Assembly (NCBI GenBank): GCA_045651765.1
Contig: JAZRSY010000007.1
Span: forward strand, 1-12,083
Origin: SIG565 sp045651765
Lineage (GTDB): Bacteria; Bacillota; Clostridia; Oscillospirales; Acutalibacteraceae
Length of the DNA: 12,083 bases
Direction: 5' to 3'
In this document: positions 6,917 to 12,083 of the stretch, piece after piece
How positions within the stretch are numbered: position 1 is the stretch's first letter
Layout of the letters: the number at the start of each line of letters is the position of its first letter
Notes under the pieces: model-generated
What the model saw: only the letters and a program-made list of their open reading frames with translations
Database searches by the model: none
What the model was told of the DNA's origin: nothing
Position numbers and translations under genes: made by a program

Positions 6917-7027
6917 TTAAAACGTACCGCTAAAATAGGCGGCAGTAAAATATCCAATGGCAACCAAAGCAATTGCTGTTGCGGTTATTGCCATAGTTTT
7001 TAAAAATAATAATTTGTTCTTTTTCAT
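6917..7027 (-). CDS. Short membrane peptide, 36 residues
   Basis: A small ORF encoding a 36-residue peptide: a basic start MKKNK, then a single hydrophobic membrane segment (about residues 13-31, Ala/Ile/Val-rich) and the ending YFSGTF. A GGAGATGG ribosome site (minus strand, about 7033-7040) precedes the ATG at normal distance. The TAA stop overlaps the AAAGGAG of the phosphohexomutase gene, a spacing typical of translational coupling. A plus-strand promoter candidate (7023-7051) for the opposite gene overlaps its start. Its small size means chance is possible, but the start, ribosome site, single membrane helix and coupled stop together favour a real gene. Function unknown. Confidence 0.55.
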   Translation of the reverse strand: MKKNKLLFLKTMAITATAIALVAIGYFTAAYFSGTF

Positions 7028-7051
7028 AATACCATCTCCAAATGATATTAT
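7023..7051 (+). promoter_or_regulatory. Candidate extended -10 promoter for the MecA-like gene
   Basis: TGA followed by TATTAT (7046-7051), with a weak -35 TTCATA (7023-7028) at a 17-base spacing. It would give a leader of about 37 bases before the gene at 7095. Confidence 0.45.
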
Positions 7052-7094
7052 GCCCTTTGCAAAAATTTACATACATCATTTTAAGGGGGCAAAA

Positions 7095-7388
7095 ATGAAA
7101 AGTCTTGTTAAAAAAATTATTATTACCGAATTTTTAAATGGCGACGAAATGCTTAACGGAATTGAAACTATTTATAGGTGCATTTTGGGCCAAAAGGTAA
7201 AAAGCAACCTATATTTTTACAACAACAAATATAGGTTGGTTTTTATATGTAATATGGATTTACCAAAGTTGCCCGAAAATATTTTTATATTAAATAATAC
7301 AAAATTAGAATTAGCCAAAACCCAAGAATATGGCAAATTAATTGTTAAAAACAATGCCGTAAATAAAATTGGAAAATGGCTTATTTAA
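7095..7388 (+). CDS. MecA C-terminal-domain-like small protein
   Basis: A 97-residue protein. The centre and end recall the C-terminal domain of the MecA/YpbH adaptor family: SNLYFYNNKYRLVFI (about 37-51, the usual 'LY-Y-YYLV' strand) and EYGKLIVKNNAVNKIG (about 76-91, the usual 'EYGK-I--NA---L' helix). MecA hands substrates to the ClpC protease through this domain; the N-terminal substrate-binding part of full-length MecA is absent. The ATG at 7095 is chosen for AAGGGGGC just upstream; the reading frame is open further upstream to 6957 but without a ribosome site, and that stretch overlaps the 36-residue peptide gene on the other strand. Its last eight bases overlap the end of the epimerase gene (7381-7388). 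The family call is by pattern memory only. Confidence 0.55.
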   Translation: MKSLVKKIIITEFLNGDEMLNGIETIYRCILGQKVKSNLYFYNNKYRLVFICNMDLPKLPENIFILNNTKLELAKTQEYGKLIVKNNAVNKIGKWLI

Positions 7389-8028
7389 GTGCCTTAATTT
7401 CTTTGGCAGTGGCATTCATGTCGGGCGAGGCAAAAATATAGTTGCCTGCCACCAAAACATTAGCCCCTGCATTTACGGCAAGGGGTGCGGTTTCCTTGTT
7501 AATTCCGCCGTCAACCTCAAGTTCTGTGTTAAGGCCTAAGCGGTTAATTTCGGCACGCAAAACGCTCAGTTTATTAAGTGCTTCGGGCATAAATTTTTGA
7601 CCGCCAAAGCCTGGTTCCACGCTCATAACCAGCACCATATCGCAAAGGGGCAAAAATTCAAAAATTTGCAAGGCTTCGGTGCATGGTTTAATGGTTAGGC
7701 AAGATTTACAGCCCAAATTCCTAATTTCTTTTAAAGTTTCTGCCACGGGCGAACCCGCTTCAAAATGAAAGCCTAAATAATCGGCAACGGCGGCAAAATC
7801 TTTAATATAACGGTGGGGGCGGTCTATCATTAAATGCACGTCCAATGGTAAATTGGTGTGCTTTTTAATTGAGTTTATAACCGGTACGCCAAACGAAATG
7901 TTAGGCACAAATATGCCGTCCATAACATCTAAATGCAGCATATCGGCCCCTGCGGCTTCAAGCTTTTCAATATCGTTTTTAAGTGTTAAAAAATCGGCCG
8001 TTAGAACCGAGGGCGCAAGCTTAACCAT
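7381..8028 (-). CDS. rpe: Ribulose-phosphate 3-epimerase
   Basis: A 215-residue TIM-barrel enzyme of the pentose phosphate pathway, converting D-ribulose 5-phosphate to D-xylulose 5-phosphate in the cytoplasm. Landmarks are all present: the SVLTADF start, LHLDVMDGIFVPN with metal ligands His32 and Asp34, DVHLMI with His65, VMSVEPGFGGQKF as the phosphate/flexible loop, and EVDGGI with Asp173; Asp34 and Asp173 are the expected acid/base pair. The length is normal for the family. The start at 8028 has a GGGGGA ribosome site (8035-8040). It has its own promoter on the minus strand and stands alone; its final bases overlap the neighbouring convergent gene by eight. Which metal it carries is not told by the sequence. 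Confidence 0.96.
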   Translation of the reverse strand: MVKLAPSVLTADFLTLKNDIEKLEAAGADMLHLDVMDGIFVPNISFGVPVINSIKKHTNLPLDVHLMIDRPHRYIKDFAAVADYLGFHFEAGSPVAETLKEIRNLGCKSCLTIKPCTEALQIFEFLPLCDMVLVMSVEPGFGGQKFMPEALNKLSVLRAEINRLGLNTELEVDGGINKETAPLAVNAGANVLVAGNYIFASPDMNATAKEIKALK

Positions 8029-8059
8029 AAAATATCCCCCAATAATTTATTACAATTTT

Positions 8060-8088
8060 ATTTTAATATATAAGACATTTTTTGTCAA
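8060..8088 (-). promoter_or_regulatory. Sigma-A promoter for rpe
   Basis: Minus strand: TTGACA (8083-8088), a 17-base spacer, and TAAAAT (8060-8065), about 32 bases upstream of the rpe start. The -35 box on the other strand reads TGTCAA and overlaps the possible weak plus-strand TTGTCA (8082-8087). Confidence 0.75.
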
Positions 8089-8155
8089 TGCAGGCGGCGG
8101 GTTTTAGCATAATTTTTAAAAAAACGGAAATAATTTTAAAAAAGGAGGATGTTTT

Positions 8156-8590
8156 ATGATAGAGCAAGACACCATTAAATTGTTGCGCGAATGTGATGCC
8201 GGAGTAAAAATGGGGGTTTCGTCTATAAACGATGTTATTGACAAGGTGCAAAATGCTGAATTTAAATCGGAACTTTCGGATTGCAAGGAAAAGCATAACC
8301 AACTTCAAAAAGAAATCGACAAATTGTTAAGCCGTTACCACGACGACGGCAAAGAACCAAATATTATGGCACAAAGCATGTCGCAGATGAAAACAAGTTT
8401 TAAACTTATGGTGGAAAAAAGTGATAACACTATTGCCGATTTAATGACCGATGGTTGCAATATGGGGGTAAAATCGCTTAATAGGTATTTAAACGAATAT
8501 AAAGCGGCCGACGAGGTTTCTAAAGATATTACCAAAAGGTTAATTAATCTTGAAGAAAAATTGGCCATTCAAATAAGAAAGTTTTTATAA
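8156..8590 (+). CDS. DUF2383-like four-helix protein
   Basis: A 144-residue soluble, almost wholly alpha-helical protein. The pattern is that of the DUF2383/ferritin-like small proteins common in Clostridia: helix 1 ECDAGVKMGVSSIND (12-26), a charged helix 2 (about 39-62), a connecting stretch, helix 3 with MSQMKTSFKLMVEKSD (75-90), then DGCNMGVKSLNRYLNEY (99-115) and a last helix KRLINLEEKLAIQIRKFL. Two similar segments (residues 13-18 and 101-106, 'C[DN]xGVK') suggest an internal duplication of a helix pair. Conserved-looking Cys and Asp/His residues could bind metal, but no ferritin ExxH signature is seen. A strong AAGGAGGAT ribosome site is at 8142-8150, six bases from the ATG. It is divergent from rpe and stops inside its own terminator stem. 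The function is unknown. Confidence 0.8.
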   Translation: MIEQDTIKLLRECDAGVKMGVSSINDVIDKVQNAEFKSELSDCKEKHNQLQKEIDKLLSRYHDDGKEPNIMAQSMSQMKTSFKLMVEKSDNTIADLMTDGCNMGVKSLNRYLNEYKAADEVSKDITKRLINLEEKLAIQIRKFL

Positions 8591-8612
8591 AGTGCGGTTT
8601 CCGCACTTTTTT
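8589..8612 (+). terminator. Rho-independent terminator overlapping the stop codon
   Basis: A nine-pair stem AAAGTGCGG (8589-8597) with CCGCACTTT (8601-8609), three-base loop, then a T run. The last two bases of the stop codon of the DUF2383-like gene form the foot of the stem. Confidence 0.88.
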
Positions 8613-8630
8613 ATTTTTAAAATTAAAATA

Positions 8631-8659
8631 TTGTGTTGTTATTATTTTTGTGGTATTAT
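8631..8659 (+). promoter_or_regulatory. Extended -10 promoter for the acyltransferase operon
   Basis: TTGTGT (8631-8636), a 17-base spacer, TGG then TATTAT (8654-8659). The start codon is at 8685. No promoter is seen inside the following operon, so it likely drives all three genes to 11803. Confidence 0.6.
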
Positions 8660-8684
8660 ATATTTGTTTTAAAGGGGTGTTAAA

Positions 8685-9494
8685 ATGCTTTTAACTTATT
8701 TTTTAATTTCGGTTTTTGCTACAACAATTATGGCCGTGCTTAATTTAGGCGCAGGCATTGCGCTTTGCTGGATTATTCCTGTTAGTTTTATAGCCTGTTT
8801 TTTGGGGCTTGTTATATTGCAGGGCGCGGTTTTCGCGATAGTTACATTATTAATAGATGTTAAAAAACCACCAAGCAAATTTTCAAAAATTTATCGCGTA
8901 ATGGTAAATTGCTTATTAAAGGTTTTGGTGCCGCTTTTAAATGCCAAAGTGCATGTTACGGGCAAAGAAAAAATACCCACGGGCGAACGGTTTTTACTTG
9001 TAAGCAACCACCTGCACGATATTGACCCTGCAGTTTTCTTTTATGCATTACCAAAAGCAGAGTTGGCCTTTGTTGGCAAAAAAGAAATTTACGAAACAAT
9101 GAAGTTTGTGGCTAAAGCCATGCATATGCTTTTGGGTCTGCCCTTAGACCGAGAAAACAACCGCAACGCCGTTGTAACCATTAATAAAGCCTCTAAAATC
9201 ATTAAAGAAGATAAAGCATCGGTTGCCATTTTCCCTGAAGGGTATGTTAGCAAAACGGGCGAGTTGTTAGAGTTTAGAAACGGCGCTTTTAAAATTGCTA
9301 AAAAGGCCGAATGTGCCGTGGTTGTGGCAACATTAAAAAACACCAAACAATTAACCAAAAATATGTTTTTCAAAAGAACAAATTTGTATGTAGATATTTT
9401 AGAGGTTATACCTAAAAACAGGGTGGCCGAATTATCTACTCAAGAAATTGGCGAAATAGCACATACGCTTATGTATAACAAAATAAATAATTAA
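8685..9494 (+). CDS. plsC: 1-acyl-glycerol-3-phosphate acyltransferase (PlsC family)
   Basis: A 269-residue membrane acyltransferase that adds the second acyl chain to lysophosphatidic acid, making phosphatidic acid for membrane lipids. Residues about 5-57 are strongly hydrophobic (two membrane segments). The PlsC acyltransferase domain starts near residue 85. The catalytic motif NHxxxxD is present as NHLHDID (His109, Asp114); GLPLDREN follows, with Arg156 in the usual block II position, then the substrate-binding FPEG motif (183-186). AAAGGGGTG precedes the start. It is the first gene of a probable three-gene operon: the next start codon is 25 bases after its stop. The N-terminal membrane part and the motifs make the family certain; the exact acyl acceptor is assumed from the family. 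Confidence 0.93.
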   Translation: MLLTYFLISVFATTIMAVLNLGAGIALCWIIPVSFIACFLGLVILQGAVFAIVTLLIDVKKPPSKFSKIYRVMVNCLLKVLVPLLNAKVHVTGKEKIPTGERFLLVSNHLHDIDPAVFFYALPKAELAFVGKKEIYETMKFVAKAMHMLLGLPLDRENNRNAVVTINKASKIIKEDKASVAIFPEGYVSKTGELLEFRNGAFKIAKKAECAVVVATLKNTKQLTKNMFFKRTNLYVDILEVIPKNRVAELSTQEIGEIAHTLMYNKINN

Positions 9495-9519
9495 AGGATT
9501 AATAAAACAAGGTGGTTAT

Positions 9520-10689
9520 ATGAAGAGATTATTATCTTTAATTTTAACGATTTTTATCATGGCTTCTTTTACAGGGTGTGATTCTTTACAACAACCGTCA
9601 GGACCTTTTGCCCCTGAACGCACTGTTATAGCCCGCAAATCCGTTAAACAAATTGATGACCTTGCAAATACATATTATAAACTAACCCAAGATAACCGGT
9701 TAAAAATAGCCTATTTAGGCGGCTCGGTAACAGATGGCCAGGGCGGACAAAACGGTTATTGTTGGCGAAGCGCCACAACAAAATGGTTTAGAACCAATTT
9801 TCCAAAAGCCACTATAACCGAGGTTAACGAATCTGTTGGTGCTACCGGCTCTTATTGGGGATATTTTAGGGTTAACGAAGATATAATCTCACATTCTCCG
9901 GATTTAATTTTTATAGAGTTTGCTATTAATGATTTATATGTAAATTTAACAAAAGAACAAAGTATGGCCAATATGGAAGGCATTGTTTGCAAAATTCGTG
10001 AGTTTTTACCCAAAGCCGATATTGTTTTTGTTTTTGTTACCGATGAAGAGCGTGTTGGCCAAGAATTTACTGCTGTGGCAGCGCATAAAAGTATTGCACA
10101 ACATTATGGCATACCTTATATAAATGCAGGTGAAGCATTGGCAAAAGATATGCAATCAACGGGTTACAGATGGAAAAATTATTCCAACGACAATGTGCAC
10201 CCTAATAATTACGGATATAAAGTTTACGCCGAAAGTGTTGCAGAGTTTTTAAAAGAAAGTTTTGTTACTGCGCCACCAAAAGTTAAGGAATTAAAAGACC
10301 ATAAAATGCCGTCGAGTGATTATATTTCTAATGTAAGCAAATCTTCAAAGGTGGTTATGGCCAAAGATATTACGGATATCCAAGGCTGTGAACTTTTAAG
10401 TCTTTCAAATCAAGCGTTTTACTTTACCGATGAATCGCTTCATTGCGCAAAAGGAAATGTTATTAATTTTAACTTTAAGGGAATAGGCTTAGGAATGATG
10501 GCCGATGCCAGAGAAGATTCAGAGGTGCTGATAACGGTGGACGACCAAGAGCCGCAAGTCGTAAGACTTAACGGCGATTGTACAGAACACATTTTGTTAG
10601 ATAATTTAACCAACACCGAGCATTCGGTAAAAATTGAAATTTACGAAGGAAAAAGAATTGTTGTAGGTGCATTACTTATTGCACAGTAA
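9520..10689 (+). CDS. SGNH/GDSL-type hydrolase lipoprotein, catalytically intact
   Basis: A 389-residue lipoprotein with signal peptide MKRLLSLILTIFIMASFTGC (lipobox Cys20), anchored outside the membrane. The SGNH domain spans about 60-250: block I YLGGSVTDG with nucleophile Ser69; block II VGATGSYWGYF with Gly110; block III FAINDLY with Asn137; block V NDNVHPNNYG with Asp224 and His227. All four catalytic residues are there. A C-terminal beta-rich domain (about 258-389), starting DHKMPSSDYISNVSKSSK, is of unrecognised type and may bind the substrate. The enzyme should remove ester groups (such as acetyl) from a cell-surface or dietary polysaccharide; the substrate is unknown. It has an AAGGTGG ribosome site 25 bases after plsC, and is followed ten bases later by a paralogue of itself. 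Confidence 0.9.
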   Translation: MKRLLSLILTIFIMASFTGCDSLQQPSGPFAPERTVIARKSVKQIDDLANTYYKLTQDNRLKIAYLGGSVTDGQGGQNGYCWRSATTKWFRTNFPKATITEVNESVGATGSYWGYFRVNEDIISHSPDLIFIEFAINDLYVNLTKEQSMANMEGIVCKIREFLPKADIVFVFVTDEERVGQEFTAVAAHKSIAQHYGIPYINAGEALAKDMQSTGYRWKNYSNDNVHPNNYGYKVYAESVAEFLKESFVTAPPKVKELKDHKMPSSDYISNVSKSSKVVMAKDITDIQGCELLSLSNQAFYFTDESLHCAKGNVINFNFKGIGLGMMADAREDSEVLITVDDQEPQVVRLNGDCTEHILLDNLTNTEHSVKIEIYEGKRIVVGALLIAQ

Positions 10690-10699
10690 GGATGAAAAA

Positions 10700-11803
10700 A
10701 TGAAAAAATTATTATGTTTGTTTTTAATAATATGCACGGTTTTGTGTGTTAGCGGCTGCCAAACAAAATGGTCGGATTTGCCCGAAAATAATATAGTTAC
10801 TCAACCACTAAAAAATATAGTTGCGCCTGCCCGCACAATAATAGCCGGCCAACCTGCCGAAAACACCTGCAACCTTTCTAATACATATTATAAACTAACT
10901 CAAGAAAAAAGGTTAAAAGTGGCTTATTTTGGCAGTGAATCAACCACAAAGGCGTCCAATGGCAATTCTTGGTGCACATTAACAACAAATTGGTTTAAAA
11001 CCGCTTTCCCTGAGGCGCAAATAACCGAGATTAATGCCACAAAGGGTGTTACCAATTCGTATTGGGGCTATTTTGCGGTTGATGAATCGGTTATTGCCCA
11101 AAACCCCGATTTAGTGTTTTTGGAATTTGCTGCCCGAGATTTTACTGCAGATTTTACGGTAGAACAAAGTGTTGCTAATATGGAGGGTATAATTTGCAAA
11201 ATACGCAAAACCCTGCCTAAAACCGATATTGTTGTTGTGCTAACCACTAACTTTAGAAATTTGGACACCGAATACAAAACTCTAACAGCCCATAAAAACT
11301 TGGCTGAATATTACGGCATACCTTATATAAATATAAGCAATGATTTAAATGCCGAATTTTTAAATGAATGTTTGGTAACCTCGCCACAAAATATTACTCA
11401 GCCTGCCGACCACAAAATGCCAACAGGCGATTATATTTCTAATGTAAGTAAATCTTCGAAAATAATTTACGCAGAAGATATTGAAAATGCACCCGGTTGG
11501 GAACTAAAGGCCTCAAAGGCCAATCCACTTTCTTATATGGGCAAAACACTGTATGGCTCGGGCGATGATGTGTTAAATATTGAGTTCGAAGGCACAGGCC
11601 TTGGAATTGTAATTGCCCTCGAAGAAAACATATCGGTAAAAATTATTGTAGACAACAGTAGACCTATATATATGGATTTATTGAAATCAAATCCGCACCA
11701 AATTTCATTGTTGGAAAATCTTAATCCAAAAAAGCACAATGTAAAAATAGAATTTTTAAATGGTAAAAAGATTATTTTAGGCGGTCTGCTTATTTCAGAG
11801 TAA
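10700..11803 (+). CDS. Degenerate paralogue of the SGNH lipoprotein, probably non-enzymatic
   Basis: A 367-residue lipoprotein (lipobox VSGC, Cys20) that aligns along its length with the gene just upstream, including the shared NTYYKLTQ, SYWGYF, EQSxANMEGI and DHKMP-DYISNVSKSSK stretches. The catalytic residues are lost: at the nucleophile position GGSVTD reads GSESTT (ungapped Glu80); Gly110 of the partner is Asn119, and Asn137 is Arg146. The segment with the Asp-His pair is missing, the region after YGIPYIN being 32 residues shorter and in frame. The C-terminal domain is well kept. It is therefore likely a binding or regulatory protein, not an enzyme; a small chance exists that a neighbouring Ser (79 or 81) has taken over. 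The ATG at 10700 is chosen because TAAGGATG, overlapping the previous stop, is a good ribosome site. It is the last gene of the operon. Confidence 0.88.
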   Translation: MKKLLCLFLIICTVLCVSGCQTKWSDLPENNIVTQPLKNIVAPARTIIAGQPAENTCNLSNTYYKLTQEKRLKVAYFGSESTTKASNGNSWCTLTTNWFKTAFPEAQITEINATKGVTNSYWGYFAVDESVIAQNPDLVFLEFAARDFTADFTVEQSVANMEGIICKIRKTLPKTDIVVVLTTNFRNLDTEYKTLTAHKNLAEYYGIPYINISNDLNAEFLNECLVTSPQNITQPADHKMPTGDYISNVSKSSKIIYAEDIENAPGWELKASKANPLSYMGKTLYGSGDDVLNIEFEGTGLGIVIALEENISVKIIVDNSRPIYMDLLKSNPHQISLLENLNPKKHNVKIEFLNGKKIILGGLLISE

Positions 11804-11812
11804 AAACCCTTA

Positions 11813-11846
11813 AAAACCCCAAGATTTTTCTTGGGGTTTTGTGTTT
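11813..11846 (+). terminator. Strong rho-independent terminator
   Basis: A perfect 12-pair stem (11813-11824 with 11829-11840), TTTT loop, followed by a T-rich tail. It ends the acyltransferase/SGNH operon and isolates it from the rRNA promoter downstream. Confidence 0.9.
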
Positions 11847-11879
11847 TTTGTCGAATAAAACCACAATATATAGATTGAT

Positions 11880-11919
11880 AAAAAAACATTAAAAAAATAT
11901 TAAAAAAATATTAAAAAAA
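11880..11919 (+). repeat. Four A7 tracts phased at 11 bp: UP element/curved DNA
   Basis: A7 tracts begin at 11880, 11891, 11902 and 11913, exactly 11 bp apart, in the unit AAAAAAA(C/T)ATT. The last tract ends four bases before the -35 box. A-tracts in phase with the helix bend DNA, and AT-rich UP elements contact RNA polymerase alpha at rRNA promoters. The repeat is seen directly; the function is inferred from its position. Confidence 0.85.
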
Positions 11920-11922
11920 GGC

Positions 11923-11951
11923 TTGACAAAAGGCTTTTTCTTTGGTATTAT
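11923..11951 (+). promoter_or_regulatory. rRNA operon promoter with extended -10
   Basis: TTGACA (11923-11928), a 17-base spacer, TGG then TATTAT (11946-11951); an alternative TATAAT lies three bases later at a 20-base spacing. The expected start is about 11957-11959. The strong promoter, A-tract region and boxA-bearing leader identify it as the promoter of a ribosomal RNA operon whose 16S gene begins just beyond the window. Confidence 0.8.
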
Positions 11952-11956
11952 AATTG

Positions 11957-12083
11957 GGCGCCTAAAAAAAGGGCGCAAAAATGGACCTTGAAAATTAAAC
12001 AACGACAATAATAAGGACCCGACAATTCTTAAGAGAAATCGAGAGAAGAAGTCAAGATACTTTTTAAGAAGTAAACGGACAAA
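11957..12083 (+). other. Leader of a ribosomal RNA operon
   Basis: The transcript should begin with a hairpin, GCGCC (11958-11962) and GGCGC (11972-11976) around an A-rich loop. Bases 11985-12002 (ACCTTGAAAATTAAACAA) match the Firmicutes boxA-type antitermination element found before 16S and 23S genes. The rest, up to GAAGTAAACGGACAAA at the edge, is the type of spacer that ends just before the 16S start. No 16S bases are visible in the window. Confidence 0.75.

Noticed and set aside
6957..7094. Upstream extension of the MecA-like reading frame, giving a 143-residue protein
   Set aside because: No ribosome site at its first start codon, and the extension is antisense to the better supported 36-residue peptide gene; the start at 7095 has a good AAGGGGGC.
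8088..8159. A 23-codon ORF ending in an ATGA overlap with the DUF2383-like gene
   Set aside because: It has no ribosome site before its ATG (only T-rich sequence and the rpe promoter), and its end is made of the ribosome site of the next gene.
11533..11889. Minus-strand open frame over the end of the second SGNH gene and the terminator
   Set aside because: It reads through a strong terminator hairpin and is antisense to a well supported gene.

Overview
The window looks like a chromosomal segment of a low-GC, Gram-positive Clostridia-type bacterium (Bacillota, probably a gut Oscillospirales-like lineage). The reasons are: strong AGGAGG-like ribosome binding sites, sigma-A promoters with 17-base spacers, many lipoproteins with LxxC lipoboxes, a SipW-type signal peptide, a cysteine-rich protein of the kind seen in spore-forming Clostridia, and an rRNA-operon promoter and leader of Firmicutes type at the right edge. 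Species assignment is inference; the 16S gene itself lies just outside the window.

Left part (1-3202): the 3' portion of a secreted SipW-type protein, a facing (minus-strand) lipoprotein with an aspartate-rich repeat motif, a small four-helix membrane protein of unknown role, and an alpha/beta-hydrolase with an intact Ser-Asp-His triad. These are separate short transcription units, each with its own promoter or hairpin terminator.

Middle (3226-5420): a small XRE repressor-like gene is divergent from a two-gene operon encoding a zinc-ribbon membrane protein and a DUF4352-like lipoprotein. A consensus promoter and an inverted-repeat operator candidate lie between them. A cysteine-rich protein, possibly spore-associated, follows.

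Central metabolism (5429-8155): on the minus strand, a phosphohexomutase with a 36-residue membrane peptide encoded just upstream of it, and ribulose-phosphate 3-epimerase. Between them on the plus strand is a 97-residue protein resembling the C-terminal part of the MecA adaptor; its 3' end overlaps that of the epimerase gene.

Right part (8156-12083): a ferritin-like/DUF2383-type four-helix protein, then a probable operon of a PlsC acyltransferase and two tandem SGNH-hydrolase lipoproteins, the second of which has lost the catalytic residues. A strong terminator follows. The window ends with four A7 tracts phased at exactly 11 bp, a consensus extended -10 promoter and a boxA-containing leader, which is the start of a ribosomal RNA operon.

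I saw no insertion sequence, CRISPR array, tRNA gene or phage gene. The most unusual items are the tandem active/pseudo-enzyme SGNH pair, the XRE-controlled zinc-ribbon/lipoprotein unit, and the tiny membrane peptide in front of the phosphohexomutase. None of them is clear evidence for a wholly new system.
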